Notes under the pieces: model-generated
The model's database searches: none
What the model saw: only the letters and a program-made list of their open reading frames with translations
Told to the model about the DNA's origin: nothing
Program-made: the position numbers and the translations under genes
Assembly: GCA_964369975.1 (NCBI GenBank)
Contig: CAYJFZ010000002.1
Coordinates: 1-64,000, forward strand
Direction: 5' to 3'
DNA length: 64,000 nt
Origin: RGIG3102 sp964369975
GTDB lineage: Bacteria > Bacillota > Clostridia > Oscillospirales > Ruminococcaceae
Shown: piece after piece, positions 42,744-50,919 of the stretch
How positions within the stretch are numbered: the first letter of the stretch is position 1
Layout: each line of letters begins with the position of its first letter

Positions 42744-42755
42744 TAACAACTGTTA
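42744..42755. promoter_or_regulatory. LexA-like SOS box upstream of recA
   Basis: TAACAACTGTTA is a perfect palindrome that keeps the AACNNNNGTT core of the Gram-positive LexA (Cheo) box, with T/A instead of G/C at the outer positions. It lies about 10 bases after the recA -10 and 30 before the ATG. Confidence 0.5.
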
Positions 42756-42785
42756 GTTGTAAAACTAAAATCTAAGGAGTATAAA

Positions 42786-43910
42786 ATGGATACAGAAAAA
42801 GCGAAAGCGCTCGAGACAGCCTTAAAAAATATAGAAAAACAATTCGGTAAAGGTGCAATAATGCGTCTTGGTGAAAATGTTTCTTTAAATGTTGAAAAAG
42901 TTTCATCAGGTTCTTTATCTTTAGACCTTGCCTTAGGTATAGGCGGTGTGCCAAGAGGAAGAATAGTTGAAATATATGGTCCTGAGAGTAGTGGTAAAAC
43001 AACTCTGGCTTTGCATGTAGCAGCCGAAGCTCAAAAAGCAGGCGGCAATGCAGCGTTTATAGATGTTGAACATGCACTTGATCCAATTTATGCGTCTGCT
43101 GTTGGAGTTGATATTGATTCATTACTTGTTTCACAGCCTGATACAGGAGAACAAGCTATGGAAATTTGTGAAGCACTTGTTCGTTCTGGTGCTGTTGATT
43201 TAGTAGTAGTTGACTCTGTTGCTGCTATGGCTCCAAGAGCTGAAATTGAAGGAGAAATGGGCGACTCTCATGTAGGCTTACAAGCAAGATTGATGAGTCA
43301 GGCTATGAGAAAATTAACTTCACAAATCGGTAAAACAAATACAATAGTAATATTTATTAACCAGCTTCGTGAAAAAGTAGGAGTTATGTACGGTAGCCCT
43401 GAAACTACTCCTGGCGGCCGTGCTCTTAAATACTATGCCTCAGTTAGAATTGATGTAAGAAGAATAGAAGCTTTAAAAGTAGGCGGAGAAACAATAGGTA
43501 ATAGAACAAGGGCGAAAGTTGTAAAAAACAAAGTAGCGCCTCCGTTTAGAGAAGCAGAATTTGATATTATGTTCGGTCAAGGTATATCAAAAACTGGTGA
43601 AGTTTTAGATATAGCTGTAAAATATGAAATTATAAATCGTGCTGGTGCGTGGTTTAGCTATGGCGATGTGCGCTTAGGTCAAGGTAGGGATAATGTAAAA
43701 GAATTCTTAAAACAAAATCCAGAACTTGCTCTTGAAATAGAAGAAAAAATATTCGCCTTAGTTGAGCAAACAAAACAAAAATCAGCATCAAAGCTATCTG
43801 CAAAAGATGAAAAAGCAAATACAGAAGAACCAGTGCAAGAAAGCGAAGTGCAAGAAAAACCAAAAACTTCAAGAAGAAGAAATGCGAATATAGATATAAA
43901 TGTTGAATAA
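42786..43910 (+). CDS. recA: Recombinase RecA
   Basis: This 374-residue protein promotes strand exchange and activates LexA cleavage. Walker A is GPESSGKTTLALH (~residues 66-78), the family signature ALKYYASVRIDVRR is at ~residues 216-229, and loop-2 residues follow INQLREKVGVMYGSPETTPGG (in part). The C-terminal 45 residues are charged and Glu-rich, as usual. AAGGAG lies before the ATG. recX overlaps its 3' end by 11 bases. A LexA-like box lies in the promoter. Confidence 0.98.
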   Translation: MDTEKAKALETALKNIEKQFGKGAIMRLGENVSLNVEKVSSGSLSLDLALGIGGVPRGRIVEIYGPESSGKTTLALHVAAEAQKAGGNAAFIDVEHALDPIYASAVGVDIDSLLVSQPDTGEQAMEICEALVRSGAVDLVVVDSVAAMAPRAEIEGEMGDSHVGLQARLMSQAMRKLTSQIGKTNTIVIFINQLREKVGVMYGSPETTPGGRALKYYASVRIDVRRIEALKVGGETIGNRTRAKVVKNKVAPPFREAEFDIMFGQGISKTGEVLDIAVKYEIINRAGAWFSYGDVRLGQGRDNVKEFLKQNPELALEIEEKIFALVEQTKQKSASKLSAKDEKANTEEPVQESEVQEKPKTSRRRNANIDINVE

Positions 43911-44535
43911 CACTGTTAAAATATCAGATATTAAACGAACAAAAAAAGGCTATAATGCATTATTTATCAATGATGAATTTATGTTTTCAGTTGATGATAT
44001 AGCCCTTAATGATTATAAAATAACTATCGGCTCTTGTTTTACACAACAAGAGCTTAGTTGCATTTTAAAAGCCTCTGTAATGTCAAAGGCAACTAATAAA
44101 TGTTTTGATTATCTCTCAAGGCGTATGCACTCAAAAAAAGAGTTGTACATAAAGCTTTTAAAGTATTTTGATGAACTAACAGCACAAAAAGCAGTTGAAA
44201 AAATGCAAGATTTAGGGTATATTGATGATGAGGCTTTTTGTAATATGATGATGAGGCATTTATTAAATGATAAAAAAGCTTCAATAAATTTAGCAAAGCA
44301 AAAGCTATATCAATTAGGTGTTGATAAAGAAATAATTGAAAATACCTTAGTAAATTTTAATGGAAATACACAGATAGAAAACATTAAAACCCTACTTTTA
44401 AGAAAGTATAAAAATAAACTTTCGCAAAAAGAAAAAGTAGTGCAAAGTCTTTTAAGAAAAGGCTTTAGTATCAGCGATATAAAATCTGCTTTTAAACTTA
44501 TAGAAGAAGAAATAGATTTTGAAATATATGAATAA
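43900..44535 (+). CDS. recX: RecA regulator RecX
   Basis: This 211-residue helical protein is the partner that limits RecA filament growth. It shows the repeated three-helix pattern: CFDYLSRRMHSKKELYIKLLK (in part), AVEKMQDLGYIDDEAFCNMMM (in part) and KVVQSLLRKGFSISDIKSAF near the C-terminus. The ATG lies within the last codons of recA in another frame, so translation is coupled. It has no promoter of its own that I can see. Confidence 0.9.
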   Translation: MLNNTVKISDIKRTKKGYNALFINDEFMFSVDDIALNDYKITIGSCFTQQELSCILKASVMSKATNKCFDYLSRRMHSKKELYIKLLKYFDELTAQKAVEKMQDLGYIDDEAFCNMMMRHLLNDKKASINLAKQKLYQLGVDKEIIENTLVNFNGNTQIENIKTLLLRKYKNKLSQKEKVVQSLLRKGFSISDIKSAFKLIEEEIDFEIYE

Positions 44536-44546
44536 AGAGGAAAAAA

Positions 44547-45866
44547 ATGAATATAACAATAGTGTCTTTAGGCTGTCCTAAAAATCAAGTAGACTGTGAT
44601 ATAATAACGCATAGCTTATTAAAAGATGGCAATATTACAGTAGCTGATATGAATGAGGCTGATGTATGTATTATAAATACCTGTGGCTTTATTACTTCTG
44701 CAAAAGAAGAAGCTATTGAGAATATTTTTAATGCAGTTGAAGTTAAAAAAACAAATCCTAATTTAAAAATAGTAGTTACAGGCTGTTTAGCACAAAGGTA
44801 TAAAGATGAAATTTTAAATATGATACCTGAGGTAAATGCTGTTTTTGGTATAGGCGAAAATGCAAACCTTCCAAAGCATTTAAAAAGAGTGAATACTGGC
44901 GAAGTTTTTTCTTGTTATAGCGAAAAAACAAACCTTGATATTTCAGCAAAAAGAATTATATCAACTCCAAAACACTACGCATACCTAAAAATAGCTGAAG
45001 GCTGTTCTAACAACTGCCATTACTGTGCTATTCCCTTAATTAGAGGCCCTCAGCGCTCAAGAGATTATGATAGCTGTGTACAAGAGGCTAAATGGCTTGC
45101 AAGCGAAGGCGTAAAAGAGATTATCTTAGTAGCTCAAGATATAACAGCCTATGGTGAGGATTTATATAATAAGAGAAGGCTTGCAGAATTAATTAAAGAA
45201 ATAAGCGAAATAGAAGATATTAAATGGATAAGATTAATGTATACATATCCTGAAAGATTAGACGATGAAGTGATTTTTCAAATGAGAGATAATGAAAAAG
45301 TCTTACCTTATATAGATATGCCTGTGCAACATATTAACGATGAGGTATTAAAAAGTATGAATCGTAAAGGTGGCACAGATATAATAAAAGATGCTATAAA
45401 AAGATTAAGAGAAAATGTAAAAGATGTAGCTATAAGAACAAGTTTAATAACAGGCTATCCTACAGAAACTCAAAAAGAATTTGATGAGCTGCATGAATTT
45501 GTAAAAGAATATAAAATAGAACGATTAGGCTGTTTTGCTTTTTCGCCAGAAGAAGGAACAGTAGCAGAAAAATTAGAAAATAAAAACACGGAAGAAGTAA
45601 GACAACAAAGAGCAGATACAATAATGAAGCTTCAAACAGAGATAATGGCGCAAAAACAAGCGGATATGGTAGGTAAAACTATTGATGTTATCTGTGATGA
45701 ATATGATGAAGATAATGAACTATTTATTTGCAGGAGCGTATACGATGCCCCTGAAATTGATGGGGAAGTGTATTTAGATAAAGATAGCGATATAAAAGTA
45801 GGCGATATTAAAACAGTTAAAGTATTAAAAAGTGACTTATATGATTTATATGCACAATTAATATAA
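44547..45866 (+). CDS. rimO: Ribosomal protein S12 methylthiotransferase RimO
   Basis: This 439-residue radical-SAM enzyme adds a methylthio group to an Asp of ribosomal protein S12. The N-terminal methylthiotransferase domain (~1-125) carries SLGCPKNQVDCD and three cluster cysteines, the radical-SAM motif is AEGCSNNCHYCAIP (~residues 149-162), and a TRAM domain ends the protein (~375-439). SLGCPKNQVD fits RimO better than MiaB. It starts 11 bases after recX. Confidence 0.94.
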   Translation: MNITIVSLGCPKNQVDCDIITHSLLKDGNITVADMNEADVCIINTCGFITSAKEEAIENIFNAVEVKKTNPNLKIVVTGCLAQRYKDEILNMIPEVNAVFGIGENANLPKHLKRVNTGEVFSCYSEKTNLDISAKRIISTPKHYAYLKIAEGCSNNCHYCAIPLIRGPQRSRDYDSCVQEAKWLASEGVKEIILVAQDITAYGEDLYNKRRLAELIKEISEIEDIKWIRLMYTYPERLDDEVIFQMRDNEKVLPYIDMPVQHINDEVLKSMNRKGGTDIIKDAIKRLRENVKDVAIRTSLITGYPTETQKEFDELHEFVKEYKIERLGCFAFSPEEGTVAEKLENKNTEEVRQQRADTIMKLQTEIMAQKQADMVGKTIDVICDEYDEDNELFICRSVYDAPEIDGEVYLDKDSDIKVGDIKTVKVLKSDLYDLYAQLI

Positions 45867-45879
45867 TAGGAGGATTTTT

Positions 45880-46500
45880 ATGAATTTGCCAAATAAACTC
45901 ACAATGTTAAGAGTTATATTAGTGCCTTTTTTCATTTTATTTATGGAGCTTGGTAATAGATTTTTTTTAGATACTATGACTTATGAATTTAATGTATTGT
46001 TTTATACATTAGCTTTAATAGTATTTATAGTTGCTTCATTTACAGACTATTTAGATGGGGCAATTGCAAGAAAGCAAAATATAGTAACAGATTTTGGGAA
46101 ATTTATGGACCCTTTGGCTGATAAGGTGCTTACAACTGTAGCCTTAATTTACTTAATGGAGCTTAATTATGTTCATCCTATTGTACTATGTATAGTCCTA
46201 ACAAGGGAGTTTGCAGTTAGCGGAATAAGAATGATAGCAGCTTCTTCACCTAATGGGGCAAAGGTTATACCAGCTTCAATGTGGGGCAAGGTAAAGACTG
46301 TTTTACAAATGGTGAGTATAATATTAGCCTTAAGCTTTAGGCCGTTCTTTTATATGTATCAAGGAGCTTTACCAGAACTAGCGCCATACTATGCAATATT
46401 CTCTATAGATATGCTAATGTGGCTAATGGCCTTAGTTACTGTAATTAGCGGTATGCAATATATAATACCAAATATTGATTTAATTAAAAATGCAAAATAA
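45880..46500 (+). CDS. pgsA: CDP-diacylglycerol-glycerol-3-phosphate phosphatidyltransferase
   Basis: This 206-residue membrane enzyme makes phosphatidylglycerol phosphate. It begins LPNKLTMLRVILVPFFILFM and has the CDP-alcohol transferase motif in DYLDGAIARKQNIVTDFGKFMDPLADK (~residues 58-84, in part: D..DG.AR..G...D..D with D in each key place). Five to six helices follow. AGGAGG lies before the ATG. It ends the recA-recX-rimO-pgsA run; the pairing of rimO with pgsA is common in Firmicutes. Confidence 0.95.
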   Translation: MNLPNKLTMLRVILVPFFILFMELGNRFFLDTMTYEFNVLFYTLALIVFIVASFTDYLDGAIARKQNIVTDFGKFMDPLADKVLTTVALIYLMELNYVHPIVLCIVLTREFAVSGIRMIAASSPNGAKVIPASMWGKVKTVLQMVSIILALSFRPFFYMYQGALPELAPYYAIFSIDMLMWLMALVTVISGMQYIIPNIDLIKNAK

Positions 46501-46578
46501 AATATCATCATCTTGTTTTGCTAAAGTTTTGTTATTTTGAAGTTAGAGTATAAAATTTTGTCTTAGTGATGTAGTTAC

Positions 46579-46607
46579 TTGACAAAAAAAACTTAAGATG
46601 ATAAAAT
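46579..46607 (+). promoter_or_regulatory. Promoter of the T-box/cysS unit
   Basis: TTGACA (46579-46584) is 17 bases from TAAAAT (46602-46607). The predicted start is near 46614. Confidence 0.72.
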
Positions 46608-46613
46608 ATAGAA

Positions 46614-46848
46614 AATAATAAATGCGTTATGAGTAAGAATAGTATCTGATGTAAAGTTTAAAGAGAGTAGATGTCGTCGGCTGTGAGCATCTTAAAGTAA
46701 TAAATCAGTGAATGCCCTTATCAGCAGATAAAGCGAAAAAATAGTAGCTTTATACGAATTGCCTCCGTTAAAAGGCATTAAAGCTACAAATCGAAGTGGA
46801 ACCGCGTATTATACGCCTTCGCCTATTAGGCGAAGGCGTTTTTTATTT
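46614..46848 (+). promoter_or_regulatory. Cysteine-specific T-box riboswitch
   Basis: The leader has stem I with AGAGAG (46662-46667) and the GTCGGCTGTGAGC distal part, a specifier-loop codon TGC (46713-46715, in GTGAATGCC), the T-box sequence GAAGTGGAACCGCG (46793-46806), and a terminator stem (46812-46838) before a T-tract. In TGGA (46797-46800) the A would pair with the U discriminator base of tRNA-Cys. Uncharged tRNA-Cys should stabilise the antiterminator and raise cysS expression. Confidence 0.9.
46812..46844 (+). terminator. Terminator of the cysteine T-box leader
   Basis: CGCCTTCGCC (46814-46823) pairs with GGCGAAGGCG (46829-46838) around TATTA, followed by TTTTTT. It is the default fold in the absence of uncharged tRNA. 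Confidence 0.9.
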
Positions 46849-46870
46849 TATAATTTCCGGTCTTTGATTT

Positions 46871-47047
46871 GCCAAAGCCTTAGTACTCAAACTCGTTTTA
46901 TTATAAAATCGGTTACCTAAAACACATAGATTTATTTTATATCGAGGCAGACGATTGAGTAATACTTTATGTATTGCGAGTGAGGATAACGGAGATATAA
47001 AAAGAAATCTACAAGTTTTAGGCGAGTTTGAATAACAAGGATTTGGC
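46871..47047. repeat. Large imperfect inverted-repeat element before cysS
   Basis: Arms of 25 bases (46871-46895 and 47023-47047) match as inverted copies at 21 of 25 positions. Inside them CCTAAAAC/GTTTTAGG (46916-46923, 47015-47022) and a 16-17-base arm pair (46928-46943, 46994-47010) extend the symmetry, and a small hairpin closes the centre (46961-46975). The whole 177-base unit has no open frame. It resembles a MITE-like element or a structured RNA placed between the T-box terminator and cysS. It is the only copy I see in the window. Confidence 0.6.
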
Positions 47048-47077
47048 GTATAATTTTAAAACGAAAGAGGTAAGAAA

Positions 47078-48469
47078 ATGAAACATATGAAAGTGTTTAA
47101 TACCCTAACAAGAAAAAAAGAAGAATTTATCCCCTTAGAAGAAAATAAGTATAAAATTTATGTTTGTGGGCCGACAGTTTATAACTATATCCATATAGGT
47201 AACGCCCGCCCAGCTATAATTTTTGATACTTTAAGAAGATATTTAAAATACAAAGGCTATCAAGTAGATTATGTGTCTAATATAACTGATATTGACGATA
47301 AAGTTATTAACAAAGCCATAGATGAAGGTGTAGACTTTGATGTAGTAGCAAAAAGATTTGAAAATGAGTATTTTACAGATTTAAAAGGAATGAATGTTGA
47401 TAAAGCTGACCAAACTCCGAGAGTTTCAGATCATATTCCTGAAATCATAGATATAATTCAAACTTTAATTGATAAAGACCACGCCTATGTTACAAAAACA
47501 GGCGATGTTTACTTTAGAGTGCATAGCTTTGATGAGTATGGCAAATTAAGTAATCAACCAATGGAAGAGCTTGTTTTAGGTGCGAGAATAGCTGTTGATG
47601 AAGTAAAGGAAAATCCAGCTGACTTTGCCTTATGGAAGGCTTCAAAACCAAACGAGCCTTCATGGGATTCTCCTTTCTCAAAAGGAAGACCAGGCTGGCA
47701 TATCGAGTGTTCTGCAATGAGCAAAAAGCATTTGGGTAATACTATTGACTTACACGCAGGTGGCCAAGATTTAATCTTCCCTCACCATGAAAATGAAATA
47801 GCTCAAACAGAGTGTGCAACAGATGAAGAATTTGCAAGATACTGGATGCACAACGCTTATATAAATGTAGATAACCAAAAGATGTCAAAAAGTTTAAATA
47901 ACTTTTTCACAGTAAGGGATGTATCAAAGGAATATGGCTATGAAGCTATTAGATACTTCCAATTAACAGCTCATTATCGCTCACCTTTAAATTTTACTCG
48001 TGAAGTAATGGAGCATGCAAAAGCAGGCCTTGAAAGACTGTATACAGCAAGAGACTATCTTGACTTTATGATTGAAAGCTCAGAAGGCAGTAGTGATGAA
48101 CTAATAGCAGTTAGTGATAAATTAAAAGAAGAATTCATAGCTGTTATGGATGATGACTTAAATACAGCTGATGCCTTATCAAAAATGTTTGAATTAGTAA
48201 CGGCTATAAATACAAAAGCAAAAGAGGCTTCTAAAAAAGCATTAGAGCACACAGCAAAAGTTTTTGATGAGTTAAGTATGGTATTAGGCCTTTTATATAA
48301 CAGAAATGTTGAAGATATACCACAAGAAGTAAAAGACTTAGTACAAGAAAGAAAAACAGTAAGAGAAAATAAAGACTGGAATAGAGCTGATGAAATAAGA
48401 GATGAGCTTGATAAATTAGGCTATGTTGTAAAAGACACACCACAAGGTGCTCAAATTCTTAAAAAATAA
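47078..48469 (+). CDS. cysS: Cysteinyl-tRNA synthetase
   Basis: This 463-residue class I synthetase charges tRNA-Cys. Zinc-ligand Cys in CGPTVYNYIHIGNARP (with the HIGH-type HIGN, ~residues 30-45), GWHIECSAM, GGQDLIFPHHENEIAQ, and the KMSKS loop KMSKSLNNF (~residues 267-275) are all intact. AAAGAGG precedes the ATG. Expression is controlled by the cysteine T-box upstream, with a further inverted-repeat element between the two. Confidence 0.98.
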   Translation: MKHMKVFNTLTRKKEEFIPLEENKYKIYVCGPTVYNYIHIGNARPAIIFDTLRRYLKYKGYQVDYVSNITDIDDKVINKAIDEGVDFDVVAKRFENEYFTDLKGMNVDKADQTPRVSDHIPEIIDIIQTLIDKDHAYVTKTGDVYFRVHSFDEYGKLSNQPMEELVLGARIAVDEVKENPADFALWKASKPNEPSWDSPFSKGRPGWHIECSAMSKKHLGNTIDLHAGGQDLIFPHHENEIAQTECATDEEFARYWMHNAYINVDNQKMSKSLNNFFTVRDVSKEYGYEAIRYFQLTAHYRSPLNFTREVMEHAKAGLERLYTARDYLDFMIESSEGSSDELIAVSDKLKEEFIAVMDDDLNTADALSKMFELVTAINTKAKEASKKALEHTAKVFDELSMVLGLLYNRNVEDIPQEVKDLVQERKTVRENKDWNRADEIRDELDKLGYVVKDTPQGAQILKK

Positions 48470-48472
48470 TCT

Positions 48473-48509
48473 AAAATGCAGAAAATCAATTTGATTTTCT
48501 GCATTTTAA
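48473..48509. terminator. Strong symmetric terminator after cysS
   Basis: A 17-bp stem (48473-48489 with 48491-48507, containing TGCAGAAAATC) has almost no loop, with T-rich sequence on both strands. Confidence 0.88.
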
Positions 48510-48541
48510 TTTATAAAAATATTAATTATTCATTAATACTA

Positions 48542-48569
48542 TTGAATATATTTTTTAATGGTATATAAT
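48542..48569 (+). promoter_or_regulatory. Promoter of the MFS/GDPD pair
   Basis: TTGAAT (48542-48547) and TATAAT (48564-48569) are 16 bases apart. The leader to 48665 is about 90 bases. Confidence 0.5.
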
Positions 48570-48664
48570 AAAGTAAAAGTATAGTAAATTTTAAATGTTA
48601 TTTTTTCAAATCACTTGAAATAATTTTTATAAAAATGTACTATTAAAGCGATAGGAGATTATTT

Positions 48665-49939
48665 ATGAAATTAAATTATAAAAGAACCTTTTTCATCGGT
48701 CTTGCCTTTTTATCTATTTCAGCCTTTTGGCAGGTGTACGATGCAATCATCCCACTAATTTTAACGAAAAACTTTCAATTAGATGATTTTACAACAGGGA
48801 TAATAATGTCAGTTGATAATATTTTAGCCTTGTTTTTGCTGCCTTTGATGGGCACACTCTCAGATAAAGTGGACACAAAGCTTGGAAAAAGAACGCCATT
48901 CATAATTACAGGTACAATCCTTGCTGTTGTATTTATGACTTTATTACCAATAAGTGCGAATAGTAATAATTTGATGTTTTTTATTATTGCTTTGGGCTTA
49001 ACGCTTATATCAATGGCGATTTATCGCTCTCCAGCTGTTGCACTTATGCCGGATTTGACTCCAAAACCTTTAAGAAGTAAGGGTAATGCTGTAATAAATT
49101 TAATGGGCGCAGTAGGTGGTATGTTAGCCCTTGCCTTTATTAGATTTTTAGTACCTGTTGGTGAAAATCCAAGTTATACAGTTTTGTTTTTAGCAGTAAG
49201 TGCAGTGATGATAACAGCAGTTGTTTTATTATTAATAACAACTAAAGAAAAAACTTTAGCAAAACAAATTGCCCTTGAATATCCACAAGAAGAAGAGGTT
49301 ATTAAAGAGGAACAAACACAGAAATTAGATAAAGATGTAAAAAGAAGTTTAATCTTTATTCTTATGTCAATTTCTTTATGGTTTATGGCTAATAACGCAG
49401 TACAAACAGCCTACTCAAGATATGCTGTAAATGTATGGGGCTTAGAGGGCGGTACCTTTGCTGATAGCTTATTAATAGCTACAATAGCTTCTATTTTAAG
49501 CTATATACCAGTTGGTATAATAGCAAGTAAAATAGGCAGAAAAAAAACTATAATGGCAGGGCTTGTTTTAATGCTATTTAGCTATGGCTTAGCGTTTTTC
49601 TTTGTAGAATATCATCCATTTATAAATGTTGGCTTTGCTATGATAGGCGTAGGCCTTGCCTGTGTAAATGTAAATTCTCTGCCTATGGTAGTTGAAATGA
49701 GTAAAGACAGCGATATAGGAAAATACACAGGTTATTACTACACTTTTTCAATGTCTGCTCAGATAGTAACACCTATACTTTCAGGCTATTTACTTGAAAA
49801 TGTTTCTTATTCAATTTTATTCCCTTACTGCTTTATATTCACAGTAATGGCGATGTTTACAATGTCACAAGTAAAGCACGGCGATTCAAAACCACAGACA
49901 AGGAAAAGTTTAATTGAAAATTTTGATATAGATGATTAA
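48665..49939 (+). CDS. MFS transporter, SLC45/sugar-porter-like
   Basis: This 424-residue protein has about 12 hydrophobic helices. The first cytoplasmic loop GTLSDKVDTKLGKRTPFIITG (in part, ~residues 61-81) and YRSPAVALMPDLTPKPLRSKGNAV (in part) are typical of the SLC45/GPH-like branch that moves sugars, so a disaccharide or sugar derivative is likely. GATAGGAG lies before the ATG. The GDPD-family gene follows after 18 bases, so the transported compound and the phosphodiesterase may be connected. Confidence 0.82.
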   Translation: MKLNYKRTFFIGLAFLSISAFWQVYDAIIPLILTKNFQLDDFTTGIIMSVDNILALFLLPLMGTLSDKVDTKLGKRTPFIITGTILAVVFMTLLPISANSNNLMFFIIALGLTLISMAIYRSPAVALMPDLTPKPLRSKGNAVINLMGAVGGMLALAFIRFLVPVGENPSYTVLFLAVSAVMITAVVLLLITTKEKTLAKQIALEYPQEEEVIKEEQTQKLDKDVKRSLIFILMSISLWFMANNAVQTAYSRYAVNVWGLEGGTFADSLLIATIASILSYIPVGIIASKIGRKKTIMAGLVLMLFSYGLAFFFVEYHPFINVGFAMIGVGLACVNVNSLPMVVEMSKDSDIGKYTGYYYTFSMSAQIVTPILSGYLLENVSYSILFPYCFIFTVMAMFTMSQVKHGDSKPQTRKSLIENFDIDD

Positions 49940-49957
49940 AAATTAAAAGGAGTAAAA

Positions 49958-50779
49958 ATGTTTATATTATATTTTATTTTAACAGTTGCTATTTTAAAGG
50001 GGATTGTATATTTATTTTTAATAGCACCAAGCAGTAGAAAGCATAAGTTTACACAAGACTTTTTTAAATTTTATTATGCTCATAGAGGCTTTCACGATAA
50101 TGAATCAGATGCACCTGAAAACTCTTTAAAATCTTTTGAATTAGCTGTAAATGAAGGCTATGGTATGGAGTTTGATATTCAACTATCAAAAGATGAAAAG
50201 GTAGTAGTTTTTCACGATGATACTACAGATAGAATGTGCGGTATTAAAGGCAAGGTAAGTGATTTTACATATGAAGAATTAAACAAAATGAAGCTATTAA
50301 AAAGCGAGGAGACTATACCGCTTTTTGAAGATATGCTAAAAGTTGTAGATGGAAAAACTCCTTTAATTATCGAATTAAAAGGAATGAGTGAAAAGGTAAG
50401 TACTCTTTGCAAGAAAACAGATGAAATCTTAAAAGATTATAAAGGTATTTATTGTATAGAGTCATTTAATCCAAATGTTGTAAAATGGTATAAAGAAAAT
50501 CGCCCAGAGGTAATGCGTGGTCAGCTTTCTTGCCATTTTCCAAGAGAATATGTTAAAGGCTTTAAATACACAGCCTTAGAATATTTATTACAAAACTTTG
50601 CAACTAAGCCTGACTTCATAGCTTATCAGCACAAACAATATAATAACTTATCATTTAAAATATGTAGAAAACTTTTTAAAAGCACAACTGTTGCTTGGAC
50701 AATTTTAAATCAAGAAGAATTTACTAAAGCAAAAGAAAATTTTGATATATATATTTTTGAAGGTTTTAAACCCGAATAA
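49958..50779 (+). CDS. Glycerophosphodiester phosphodiesterase family protein
   Basis: This 273-residue protein has one N-terminal helix (~residues 3-23) followed by a GDPD TIM-barrel. Catalytic motifs are AHRGFHDNESDAPENS (HR..., ~residues 43-58), MEFDIQLSKDEKVVVFHDD (~residues 72-90, quoted) and IELKG. It splits glycerophosphodiesters from lipid turnover into glycerol-3-phosphate and an alcohol. The anchor suggests a membrane location, but the barrel's side cannot be decided. It is the second gene of the pair with the MFS carrier. Confidence 0.9.
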   Translation: MFILYFILTVAILKGIVYLFLIAPSSRKHKFTQDFFKFYYAHRGFHDNESDAPENSLKSFELAVNEGYGMEFDIQLSKDEKVVVFHDDTTDRMCGIKGKVSDFTYEELNKMKLLKSEETIPLFEDMLKVVDGKTPLIIELKGMSEKVSTLCKKTDEILKDYKGIYCIESFNPNVVKWYKENRPEVMRGQLSCHFPREYVKGFKYTALEYLLQNFATKPDFIAYQHKQYNNLSFKICRKLFKSTTVAWTILNQEEFTKAKENFDIYIFEGFKPE

Positions 50780-50786
50780 TTAAATT

Positions 50787-50838
50787 AAAATACAAGTAGT
50801 ATTAACTAAAATTCAAAGTTATACTATTTGTATTTTTT
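50787..50838 (+). terminator. Terminator after the GDPD gene
   Basis: AAAATACAAGTAGTAT (50787-50802) pairs with ATACTATTTGTATTTT (50821-50836), with one G:U pair and an 18-base loop, followed by T's. Confidence 0.65.
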
Positions 50839-50845
50839 TGTTATG

Positions 50846-50874
50846 GCATATTACTCACCTAAAAATCATAAAAT
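50846..50874 (+). promoter_or_regulatory. Sigma-E-type sporulation promoter
   Basis: GCATATT (50846-50852) matches the sigma-E -35 consensus in full. After a 14-base spacer comes CATAAAAT (50867-50874), one base off the -10 consensus CATACAMT. It sits 45 bases before the SipL-like gene, which with spoIVA is expected to be mother-cell expressed. Confidence 0.7.
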
Positions 50875-50919
50875 TTATAAAAGCAATTATGTTTTTTAAA
50901 AAGATAGGAAGGTGAATAA

